Assembly (NCBI RefSeq): GCF_902833145.1
Contig: NZ_CADFEN010000020.1
Location: 1 to 64,000 of the forward strand
Reading direction: 5' to 3'
DNA: 64,000 nt
Origin: Burkholderia sp. BCC0506
Lineage (GTDB): Bacteria > Pseudomonadota > Gammaproteobacteria > Burkholderiales > Burkholderiaceae
The position numbers were made by a program, and so were the translations under genes. The notes under the pieces are model-generated. The model was not told the DNA's origin and searched no databases. It saw only the letters and a program-made list of their open reading frames with translations. Position 1 is the stretch's first letter; each line of letters begins with the position of its first letter. Below are positions 32,406 through 38,727 of the stretch, piece after piece.

Positions 32406-32701
32406 GCCGCACCTGCCGTTTCGGCATCAACATCCGCGGCCGGTGCCGGCATCTTTTCGATGCACACGTACGGGAAGCGATCGGGGAACGGCTTGATGTG
32501 CTTGTAGAAGTGCGAACCGAGAGAGTCGGCGGTCTTGAGCGCATCGAAGTTCGCCTGCGTGAAGCCGGTGTAGTGGTACAGCGACGTCGGCGCATTCGTC
32601 TTGCGATCCTTGAAGCGGACCGCGAGCGTTTCGGATTCGACGTCGTAGCCGATGCTATGGATCTGCGTCGACTCGACGGGTTGGGTGTCGATGGTTTTCA
32701 T
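32402..32701 (-). CDS. KTSC-domain small protein
   Basis: 99 residues. The part IHSIGYDVESETLAVRFKDRKTN..., then SLYHYTGFTQANFDALKTADSLGSHFYKHIKP, is the KTSC domain, a small fold also found at the C-terminus of some lysyl-tRNA synthetases and in phage early genes. Function unknown. The ATG at 32701 is preferred over an upstream start at 32746. Confidence 0.75.
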   Translation of the reverse strand: MKTIDTQPVESTQIHSIGYDVESETLAVRFKDRKTNAPTSLYHYTGFTQANFDALKTADSLGSHFYKHIKPFPDRFPYVCIEKMPAPAADVDAETAGAA

Positions 32702-32833
32702 CTCGGATGCTCCTGATAGAGGGTGCGGGGCGTGCGCGGGCAGCACGCAGACTCACGGCGCGGCGGCATTGGATTCGACGGGGTGAGCGGAAACAGCGCG
32801 CCTCGTGTTGCGAAGCTGGGCCGCTAGGAGGCG

Positions 32834-32977
32834 TTACAGAATGCCGAAGTGCTTGCTGATGCCGTCGACGGCGACAGCGAGAAGGGCGACCGCAACGAGG
32901 ATCGCGACGACGAGGGCCCGCGCGGCGCGCGGATGCCGGCGCTCGAAGAGGTCGGCGTGATCGGTGAAGCGGCTCAT
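32834..32977 (-). CDS. Very small membrane protein (47 aa)
   Basis: MSRFTDHADLFERRHPRAAR followed by one hydrophobic helix (residues 21-38). It overlaps the next upstream small membrane gene by ATGA. Part of a three-gene set of mini membrane proteins. Function unknown. Confidence 0.55.
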   Translation of the reverse strand: MSRFTDHADLFERRHPRAARALVVAILVAVALLAVAVDGISKHFGIL

Positions 32978-33141
32978 GAGGGCCTCGTGACGAAAGCGGC
33001 GACGGCCGTGCCGTCCGCGTTGAGCCGGGCAAGCACGAATGTGCATACCGCGGCGATCGTGAGCGCGACGAGGTAACCGGCTATGGGATTCCATTCGAAT
33101 ACCCGATCGAGCAGCGCGCCGAGGAGGTCGAAAGGCGTCAT
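32974..33141 (-). CDS. Very small membrane protein (55 aa)
   Basis: Reading frame from ATG 33141: MTPFDLLGALLDRVFEWNP, then a hydrophobic helix (IAGYLVALTIAAVCTFVLA), then a polar tail ending ...VTRPS. Overlaps both neighbouring small membrane genes by four bases (ATGA). The coupling supports it as a real gene. Confidence 0.55.
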   Translation of the reverse strand: MTPFDLLGALLDRVFEWNPIAGYLVALTIAAVCTFVLARLNADGTAVAAFVTRPS

Positions 33142-33314
33142 CCGAGGCTCCGGAGGTAGGGGCCGGCCAGATCAGCGCCGAACCAGAGCGCGCCGATCAC
33201 GACGCCGTATGCGATCGCCCAGGCCGATCCTTCGAGCACGTAGCGCAGGCGCGATACAGGCGATTGCCTGTACTGACGAAATACAGGCTGGAAACTGTTG
33301 AGAGGTGAGCGCAT
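33138..33314 (-). CDS. Very small membrane protein (58 aa)
   Basis: MRSPLNSFQPVFRQYRQSPV, a basic N-terminus, then one membrane helix (AWAIAYGVVIGALWFGADLA). ATGA overlap with the following gene. First of the three coupled mini membrane proteins. Confidence 0.55.
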   Translation of the reverse strand: MRSPLNSFQPVFRQYRQSPVSRLRYVLEGSAWAIAYGVVIGALWFGADLAGPYLRSLG

Positions 33315-33315
33315 G

Positions 33316-33588
33316 TTAGTCCTTCCCGTGGAAGTAGTCTTCGTTGCTGAACAGATGCGCATCGGCAAATTCCGTCGGCTCGCCGCCGCGCTCGCGCGCC
33401 TCTTGGCGATCCCAGTACGCGCGGCACTGGCCCGTGCGCTGTTCCTGCTTGATGGCCTTGCACGACTTCGAGCAGAACAGGCCCCAACCACGCTTCACAT
33501 CAGCAGCGCGCGCGAAGAACGGCGTCTTGCAGCGCTTGCATTTGCGCTCGACCATCTTCGGCGCCGGCGTGCGTTTGACTTCGCTCAC
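33316..33588 (-). CDS. Zinc-ribbon/MYM-like small protein
   Basis: 90 residues. RKCKRCKTPFFARAADVKRGWGLFCSKSCKAIKQEQRTG is a four-Cys zinc-finger pattern of the kind found in phage-encoded small proteins. The ATG at 33588 overlaps the upstream stop. Probably nucleic-acid binding; exact role unknown. Confidence 0.68.
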   Translation of the reverse strand: MSEVKRTPAPKMVERKCKRCKTPFFARAADVKRGWGLFCSKSCKAIKQEQRTGQCRAYWDRQEARERGGEPTEFADAHLFSNEDYFHGKD

Positions 33589-33935
33589 GGCGCACCTCCC
33601 GCGACCGTGATGTGGCGAACGGGATCGGACACCGGCATTGGCGCGCGGAAACCTGCCTTCGCCAGCGCGTCGTCGACAACGGCGCGGATGCCGGACGTGA
33701 GCACGGTCTTCGAAGCGACCAGGTGCAACGCGTCGATCAGGTGCGCCACCGGTTGAAGGTGTGCGTCGAGCGATCTATCGGCCGCGAGCGAGCGCGCGTA
33801 AGCGTCAGCCGACGCGTTGTCGCCAGCGTCGGACGGTAGCTCGCCATATGCGAAGCTCGAATCAGCCCGTTCCTGCGCCAGTTCCTTCGCACGCTGCAGC
33901 CATGCTTGGCCGACCGAGTGCTTGTTCTCGTTCAT
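33585..33935 (-). CDS. Phage protein of unknown function
   Basis: 116 residues, acidic and helical (GQAWLQRAKELAQERADSSF...), no domain recognised. The ATG at 33935 is chosen as it directly follows the upstream gene; an in-frame start at 33974 would overlap it by 38 bases. Confidence 0.6.
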   Translation of the reverse strand: MNENKHSVGQAWLQRAKELAQERADSSFAYGELPSDAGDNASADAYARSLAADRSLDAHLQPVAHLIDALHLVASKTVLTSGIRAVVDDALAKAGFRAPMPVSDPVRHITVAGGAP

Positions 33936-33936
33936 G

Positions 33937-34359
33937 TCAGGCACCTCGCGCGGCGAGAATGGTGTCGGCTTCACGTAGCCTTTGGTCGTAGAGCTTGATG
34001 ACCGCCTCGCGATCGAGCGGTTTGCGCCAGCTCTTGCGCTGGAATGCGCGACATGTATGGAAGCAGCCGTTCATGAGCTCCTGAGACGGGGTTCGCATGT
34101 CCAGCGGGCAGAGTTGCCGATCCTCGAGATACTTCGGGGTGTTGCGATCCTTCGTCTCTGGAAACAGCATGTCGATCGGGTATTCCCAGTCTCCGGACTC
34201 TTCGCTGCAGAGTCCCCACGTGCAGCCGCTCGATTTGAAGCCGGGCTCATCATCGTCGTGCGCCGCATATTCGCGACCGTCGACAATGCGTTGCCGAAAG
34301 CGTTTCAGAGCAGCGACGTACCGCTCGTCTGATAGATACAGTTCATCGCGTTCGCTCAT
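33937..34359 (-). CDS. Phage protein of unknown function
   Basis: 140 residues, MSERDELYLSDERYVAALKRF..., with conserved-looking cysteines (SSGCTWGLCSEE, RQLCPLDM, GCFHTCRAF) that may bind a metal. Overlaps the upstream gene by ATGA. Family not recognised. Confidence 0.62.
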   Translation of the reverse strand: MSERDELYLSDERYVAALKRFRQRIVDGREYAAHDDDEPGFKSSGCTWGLCSEESGDWEYPIDMLFPETKDRNTPKYLEDRQLCPLDMRTPSQELMNGCFHTCRAFQRKSWRKPLDREAVIKLYDQRLREADTILAARGA

Positions 34360-34700
34360 GCTGCACCTCGCGCGCGGAGCATGGCATCGGCTAGCACGTA
34401 TGCAGCAGCGGCGATCCGGTCGCCGGGCTGCGCGTGCTCTCCGTGGAAATTCGGGGTGAAGAAAATCGAGCTCGGGTCAGTGTCGTCGCTAAGCGGTTCA
34501 GCCAGCATTCCGGTCAGCGCCTTCGCTGCGAAATAGTCGCGCAGCGTCATGCCGGCGCAAGCGCGAGCCGTCGCTTCGATATAGAGGCGGTCCCGCTCGG
34601 CCGAGTCGGTGATTCCTTCAATTGCGGCTGCGCCGATGCGATGCACCGACTGTGCATCGGTAAGCGGAAACGCCGGGCCGCCGTGCTTCGTGTTGTCCAT
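34356..34700 (-). CDS. Common phage early protein (unknown function)
   Basis: 114 residues, MDNTKHGGPAFPLTDAQS... with GMTLRDYFAAKAL near the middle, a motif seen in many phage early-region proteins. Then a C-terminal helix IAAAAYVLADAMLRARG. No established function. The ATG at 34700 is the natural start. Confidence 0.7.
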   Translation of the reverse strand: MDNTKHGGPAFPLTDAQSVHRIGAAAIEGITDSAERDRLYIEATARACAGMTLRDYFAAKALTGMLAEPLSDDTDPSSIFFTPNFHGEHAQPGDRIAAAAYVLADAMLRARGAA

Positions 34701-34829
34701 ATCGATCCTCGTCGCGGTACTGACGGCCATCGTCAGGCAGCGCCACACGCTGCGACCACGCCGCGATGCTCTGCAGCGGGCAGGTTTCGGCCTTGTGGTC
34801 AGATTGCCCGCCGTAGCGGGCGCGGTTGG

Positions 34830-35087
34830 TCAGGCGATGGGCCGCTGCTCGTCCGGCGCGGCTGCAGAGGCCGTAATCTTGTCGAGCGCGAGCCCGGCGT
34901 TCTCGGCTTCCAGCGCGGTGATGCGGGCAGTCGCTGCAGCGAGGCGCTTGCCGGCGTCCTCCAGCAGTGCGACCGCGAGCGCGGCGGGGTTCGGGTGGAA
35001 CGCGTCGAATTCGTTCAGTTGCAGGAACGCGCGGATCACCGCGAGGGCACGCTCGTCGCTTACCAGCTTCAGGCTTTGGATGTCCAT
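34830..35087 (-). CDS. Small phage protein with helical coiled segment
   Basis: 85 residues, MDIQSLKLVSDERALAVIRAFLQLNEF... and a coiled-coil LLEDAGKRLAAATARITALEAENAGL. GGAG lies upstream of the ATG. The 34701-34829 gap before the next gene has no ORF I can support. Confidence 0.62.
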   Translation of the reverse strand: MDIQSLKLVSDERALAVIRAFLQLNEFDAFHPNPAALAVALLEDAGKRLAAATARITALEAENAGLALDKITASAAAPDEQRPIA

Positions 35088-35129
35088 CCTTTTTCTCCAG
35101 GGGGGGCCGCGCGGGGCGGGCGGCGTTGG

Positions 35130-35546
35130 TCAGTCGTCGAGCGCGCGACGAGCGGTGTGGTCGGTGCAGCTGGAGAACCCGGCGTTGCCAGGGCCGAATT
35201 TCTGGCCGCATCCCGAGCAGTAGACGTTGGCGAAATGCGGCGCGGCGCTGGCGAGATCAGCGTCGGCGATGCGCTGCGCGATTTCCGCGTCGAGGACTGC
35301 CTTGCAGACGCTCCAAACCTCGTACACGTCCTCGATGTAGCCGCGGCGCAGCGCAGCGTCGAGCACCGCGATCTGCTCGGCCGAGAACGGGAGAACGTCG
35401 AACGTAACGCCGTCGGCGATCGCTTCGTTGCGCTCGTCGCGCGCCAGTGCGGCGTCGTCGTCCGCGGCCTGCAGCTGGTCGGCGTGTCGGTCGACCAGCG
35501 CGGGCAGGGTGCGGACGTTGTGGTGAAGAGGTCGAGGAGTGTGCAT
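35130..35546 (-). CDS. First gene of the leftward early operon, unknown function
   Basis: 138 residues, helical and acidic, with a C-terminal Cys/His zinc-like motif (VYCSGCGQKFGPGNAGFSSCTDHTARR). GGAGG precedes the ATG at 35546. It is the first gene after pL and a 500-base leader, the place held by N in lambda, but the sequence does not resemble N (not Arg-rich at the N-terminus). Confidence 0.6.
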   Translation of the reverse strand: MHTPRPLHHNVRTLPALVDRHADQLQAADDDAALARDERNEAIADGVTFDVLPFSAEQIAVLDAALRRGYIEDVYEVWSVCKAVLDAEIAQRIADADLASAAPHFANVYCSGCGQKFGPGNAGFSSCTDHTARRALDD

Positions 35547-36053
35547 TGCGCCCTCCAATGAAAGTAGGATTGCTAACCAAATTACAGTCTTGAACTGCGT
35601 TGCTGCATGCGCAGCTCTCACTGGTGACGCCTCGAGAGTACGAACCGCCACCGGTCAGAGCTGTTTCGGGACAGTCTTATGGAGCCGGGCCGGCGCTGAT
35701 CTCCGGCTTTGGGACTCCAGCGCTCAGCTGGTTGCGCATCAGCCTGCGCATTCCGGCTCCATGAGACTGCATCACTCGCGCGCCCGGCTACTCCCGGCCG
35801 TGCCGGCTCCGGGCCGCGCGAGGTTTGTGCCGATTACGAAGCCATCGGTCACGTGTTGCTGGCTGTCTTGCATCAGGTTCGTTCAAGCCTGCAAGCGGTA
35901 GCCAAACTTCGGCCTAGCGCGCTGCGCCTGTCCTGACTCACGACGCTGATCGCGCCGGCCGGTTGCTCCGCATGTGCGGTCCCGGCTTACCTTCGATTGT
36001 TAGAGAGCGATCCGCCTGGGCGGTGGCGCGGCATCGGTGTCGCGTTGATGGGA
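35547..36053 (-). other. Long untranslated leader of the leftward early transcript
   Basis: About 500 bases between pL and the first gene with no convincing ORF on either strand. It contains the strong inverted repeat described at 35672-35769. It may also carry antitermination (nut-like) signals, which I cannot identify by eye. Confidence 0.55.
35672..35769 (-). ncRNA. Predicted structured RNA element (four-way junction)
   Basis: Outer arms 35672-35688 and 35753-35769 pair over 17 positions with one mismatch (CAGTCTTATGGAGCCGG against CCGGCTCCATGAGACTG). Inside are three hairpins: GCCGG 35689-35693 / CCGGC 35703-35707, CCAGC 35717-35721 / GCTGG 35727-35731, and TGCGCA 35733-35738 / TGCGCA 35745-35750. 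The strand is assigned minus because pL transcribes this leader leftward, but the symmetry allows either. Function unknown. Confidence 0.45.
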
Positions 36054-36094
36054 ATTATAACTAAGGTTATCAGCGTGTCAACAACCAAAGTTAT
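36054..36094 (-). promoter_or_regulatory. pL promoter with two repressor operators (OL1, OL2)
   Basis: On the minus strand TTGACA (36081-36076), 16 bases, then TATAAT (36059-36054): a consensus sigma-70 promoter firing leftward. Operator copies ATAACTAAGGTTAT (36057-36070) and ACAACCAAAGTTAT (36081-36094) cover the -10/spacer and the -35, centres 24 bp apart. Same 14-bp motif as in OR, so repressor binding would shut the promoter. Confidence 0.85.
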
Positions 36095-36188
36095 CGACCG
36101 GGTCAGAAATTTGTAACAGCGTGGCGGCGGCCCGTTTGTTAAGCGTCTGCTGACGGCAGTTGAAAGTCTTCGGGAACTGGGGCTAAAC

Positions 36189-36208
36189 TACTGTACATGC
36201 ATACAGTA
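36189..36208 (+). promoter_or_regulatory. LexA (SOS) box
   Basis: CTGTACATGCATACAG matches the CTGT-N8-ACAG consensus perfectly and has TA on both flanks. A promoter-like TTGAAA (36160-36165) and TAAACT (36184-36189), spacing 18, places the box on the start point of the rightward gene at 36238. Confidence 0.8.
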
Positions 36209-36237
36209 CATTGACGAACCGAAGACGAGGGCGGCCA

Positions 36238-36561
36238 GTGAAAGAGGAATCGAAGACGCGCCTGCGCTGCAAGCCCGGGGGCTTGGCAAGGGTGGTGGCG
36301 AGCAGGAACCCTGCGTTGGTCGGCACGATCGTGGCGATTCAACGGCTGCGGTCGGATGGTCGATGGGATGTGCTGCTCGAGAAGCCCGTGTTCGGTTTCA
36401 CGGAGCGGATGAAGCGACCGGTCGTGACACGGGAGTTTTCGTTCTGGGATGCGTCGCTGGAGCCGCTTCCAGAAGTGGTTTGGCGGGTCAGCCGCCGAAT
36501 GGCCTGTCTTCGTCCTGAGCGGGCGAATCGTGCGGAGCTGACTGGGCTAGCAGCCCACTGA
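36238..36561 (+). CDS. LexA-controlled small protein, candidate antirepressor
   Basis: 107 residues from GTG 36238 (GAGGGCGGCCA upstream). Basic N-terminus (KEESKTRLRCKPGG), then a beta-rich SH3-like region (LARVVASRNPALVGTIVAIQRL..., then WDVLLEKPVFGF). Its only visible control is the LexA box 30 bases upstream. Its last 74 bases overlap the 3' end of the convergent repressor gene. In phages with non-cleavable repressors (Gifsy, 186) a LexA-controlled antirepressor triggers induction; by position this gene is the candidate. No sequence similarity to a known antirepressor is claimed. Confidence 0.65.
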   Translation: MKEESKTRLRCKPGGLARVVASRNPALVGTIVAIQRLRSDGRWDVLLEKPVFGFTERMKRPVVTREFSFWDASLEPLPEVVWRVSRRMACLRPERANRAELTGLAAH

Positions 36562-36832
36562 TGTACGCCTCGACTTTGGCGCGGCCGAGCTCGTCGAGTC
36601 GATCGTAGCCGGGCGGAACCGGCTGGGCCGCGTCGCCGAATTCGAGCCACTCCAGTGTGGTTTGCAGTGCGCGCGCGAGCGCGAACCCGTTCGTGGTCGT
36701 GGTGCTGCCGCCTCGTTCAACCTTGGCTATCGCAGGCTGCGATACGCCGACAAGTTCCGCGATGTGCTTCTGGGACAGGCCCAGTGCCTCGCGACGCTCC
36801 TTTGCCCGGCGCCCGAATTCAGGATTTTCCAT
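36488..36832 (-). CDS. CI-type repressor, HTH only
   Basis: 114 residues. The HTH_XRE domain spans residues 5-62 (EFGRRAKERREALGLSQKHIAELVGVSQPAIAKVERGGS). The remaining 50 residues are a short tail. There is no S24/LexA-type Ser-Lys peptidase domain, so RecA-stimulated self-cleavage is not expected. It should bind the 14-bp operators at OL and OR. The ATG at 36832 is chosen because the likely -10 (TATACG, 36847-36842) leaves almost no leader; the ATG at 36841 is possible. Confidence 0.83.
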   Translation of the reverse strand: MENPEFGRRAKERREALGLSQKHIAELVGVSQPAIAKVERGGSTTTTNGFALARALQTTLEWLEFGDAAQPVPPGYDRLDELGRAKVEAYISGLLAQSAPHDSPAQDEDRPFGG

Positions 36833-36844
36833 AGCGGGCATCGT

Positions 36845-36905
36845 ATAACCTTGGTTGTAGGGCGGCAAATAACCAAAGTTCTTGCGGATGAATAACTTTG
36901 GTTAT
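36845..36905. promoter_or_regulatory. OR region: three repressor operators between cI and cro
   Basis: ATAACCTTGGTTGT (36845-36858), ATAACCAAAGTTCT (36869-36882) and ATAACTTTGGTTAT (36892-36905), centres 24 and 23 bp apart. The rightward promoter is read as TTGCGG (36882-36887) with TAGTAT (36905-36910), spacing 17; the leftward cI promoter as TTGCCG (36868-36863) with TATACG (36847-36842), spacing 15. All three sites overlap promoter elements. Confidence 0.82.
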
Positions 36906-36916
36906 AGTATTGCCGC

Positions 36917-37225
36917 ATGAAACCGACCAATTGCTCCGTGCCGGCTCTGCAGGCAGCGATCCAAAAAGCTGGGTCGCAGTCCGCACTTGCCCGCCTGATC
37001 GGCAAAAAGCAGCCGCACATCCACAAGTGGCTGCATTCCCCCAATGCAATGAGACCCGAGAACTGCGTGCTCGTCGGGAACGCCGTCGGCATCCCGTACA
37101 GGGACTTTCGCCCCACCGATTGGCATCTGATCTGGCCTGACGCGTCGGCCGCTGCGTCGGGGCGCATGGGCGCATGCATGTCGAATGAGGGGCAGCGCGA
37201 CGTGCTTCGTGCAGGCGTCGACTGA
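36917..37225 (+). CDS. Cro-like regulator (YdaS/Cro type)
   Basis: 102 residues. VPALQAAIQKAGSQSALARLIGKKQPHIHKWLH is a Cro/YdaS-type helix-turn-helix (residues 8-40). Divergent from cI across OR, so it should direct the lytic switch. The ATG is only about seven bases from the predicted -10, with no Shine-Dalgarno, suggesting a leaderless mRNA. Confidence 0.82.
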   Translation: MKPTNCSVPALQAAIQKAGSQSALARLIGKKQPHIHKWLHSPNAMRPENCVLVGNAVGIPYRDFRPTDWHLIWPDASAAASGRMGACMSNEGQRDVLRAGVD

Positions 37226-37341
37226 TCGCAATGGTTTGCATTCGTTGATAGCTGGCCAGGTGTTGTCCTGGCCTTTATTTCGCCCCGGCGCCAACTGGGT
37301 AAGCAAGTGGGTAATCAACTGGGTAACGATTGATTTTTCGT

Positions 37342-37716
37342 ATGAATCAGACCGAATTCAGGATGTTCGCGCCGTGGGTGCAGGCTGCGACGCTGCCGGA
37401 CGGGGAGATCGAAGCGATGAGCTTCGAGGACTGCCTCGCGCACGCGCTCGAGCTCGGGCTGCGGCGTTTCGATCGCAAGACGCTCGCGCGCAACTGCGGG
37501 ATTCACTACCCGCATTTCAACGACGTCATCGCCGGGCGCCGGCCCTTCAACGCGACGAAGCTGCACCTGTTCTGCATGTTCACGGGCTGCGACTACCCGC
37601 GGCAGTGGCTCGCCATCCAAGAGCGGAAGGCGATCGAGGAATACCGGCGGGTCAGCCAGCAAGCGATCGGCGAATTCGTGCAGCAGGCAGTCGGCCAGCG
37701 CCAGGTGGCGGCATGA
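37342..37716 (+). CDS. Phage regulatory protein, CII-like position
   Basis: 124 residues. MSFEDCLAHALELGLRRFDRKTLARNCGIHYPHFNDVIAGRRPFNATKLHLFCMFTGC contains an HTH (residues about 40-75) and resembles phage regulators found right after cro. Acting as a CII-type activator is inference from position. ATGA overlap with the next gene. Confidence 0.68.
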   Translation: MNQTEFRMFAPWVQAATLPDGEIEAMSFEDCLAHALELGLRRFDRKTLARNCGIHYPHFNDVIAGRRPFNATKLHLFCMFTGCDYPRQWLAIQERKAIEEYRRVSQQAIGEFVQQAVGQRQVAA

Positions 37717-37934
37717 CGCTGACTCTCAGCCAGCGCGACGTCGGCAAGCCCTTCGCCCGAAAGCTCGGGCGCCCGATGACTTACCTCGGCCTCGTCGAGG
37801 AAAAGCACCTTTTCATCTTCCGCGATCCCCCGCAGGACTATCTCGCGTTCCGTCCGGACCAGCTCTGGATGCTCGAGCGCGTGCGGCCCGAGGCGGCGCC
37901 GATCGATTACAAACGTGAGGGCCATGTGAAATGA
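37713..37934 (+). CDS. Small phage protein
   Basis: 73 residues, MTLTLSQRDVGKPFARKLGRPMTYLG..., beta-rich, aromatic. Start fixed by ATGA overlap with the upstream gene. Function unknown. Confidence 0.62.
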   Translation: MTLTLSQRDVGKPFARKLGRPMTYLGLVEEKHLFIFRDPPQDYLAFRPDQLWMLERVRPEAAPIDYKREGHVK

Positions 37935-37969
37935 CGTGCGCCCTCAATTTGCGCAGTGGAGAGCTCGCG

Positions 37970-38671
37970 CTAGATTTTCTGCGTTTCACGTCCACAGATC
38001 CAAATTGCTTCGTCGAGACTCGTCTTCGCGTTCGCGAGATGCACCCTGGATTCGTTGAGGCATTTGTCACGAAATTGTGTAGCAAGACCAGACTGTCCGG
38101 CGAATTTCAGCAACCTAATTGCTTCTCTCTGCTGGGCTTGTGCGGTCGCAATGTGCATCGCGCAGTTGTGGGGCATGCCAACAAGGTCTCGAATTTCCTC
38201 GTATGTCAGCATATCGAGCGATTCCAGTTGAGAGTGAGCGGTGTTTGCGAGAAGAGCGCACTGACGATTTCGGGTATCGAACGCTGGGATCTTGCTCTTG
38301 GGATAGCCTGCTTCCGTAGTCCTTTGGGCTATCGATACTGCCTGATCAACGTTAAAAGTGGCGGCGGCGAGGAGTTCTCTGCTCCTGGTCAAAATATGAA
38401 CCTTTCCGGCAGCAGTCAGGCGCGCGATGACAAGTTCGTCGTTCCTGCGCTGACGGCGATCGGAGAGTGCGGCCCACAGTGCAATGCCAGCTGCCCCAAA
38501 CGTGCCAAGCGCAACCAGTGCATTAACTGGTACTCCGATTGCGGTCCAGAAATCTTTCGGCTCTACGTTCGCCCGAAATATCGCGATGGCGACGCAAGTG
38601 ATTGCCACGTAGCCAATCACGATCAACAGTGCGACGAACGCAAAGTGAGCGATGGTCCATGCTCGTTTCAT
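37970..38671 (-). CDS. Two-span membrane protein with helical domain, candidate moron
   Basis: 233 residues from ATG 38671. Membrane helices at about residues 8-30 and 45-67; the rest is a soluble helical domain (NDELVIARLTAAGKVHILTRSRELL..., then SLDEAIWICG). It runs against its neighbours, is AT-richer and stands alone between two rightward blocks. This resembles phage-encoded exclusion or conversion genes. No family recognised. Confidence 0.65.
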   Translation of the reverse strand: MKRAWTIAHFAFVALLIVIGYVAITCVAIAIFRANVEPKDFWTAIGVPVNALVALGTFGAAGIALWAALSDRRQRRNDELVIARLTAAGKVHILTRSRELLAAATFNVDQAVSIAQRTTEAGYPKSKIPAFDTRNRQCALLANTAHSQLESLDMLTYEEIRDLVGMPHNCAMHIATAQAQQREAIRLLKFAGQSGLATQFRDKCLNESRVHLANAKTSLDEAIWICGRETQKI

Positions 38672-38727
38672 AAATTCCCCGTAGCTCTTTTTAGGGGAAA
38701 GATCGTAGCACGCGTGGGAGGCGGGAT

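Noticed and set aside
35130-35546. N-type antiterminator
   Set aside because: Position fits, but there is no Arg-rich N-terminus; acidic helical protein with a zinc-like tail instead.
35539-35936. Rightward small open frames in the pL leader
   Set aside because: No ribosome site, unbiased composition, and they cross the strong inverted repeat; the region is better read as an untranslated leader.
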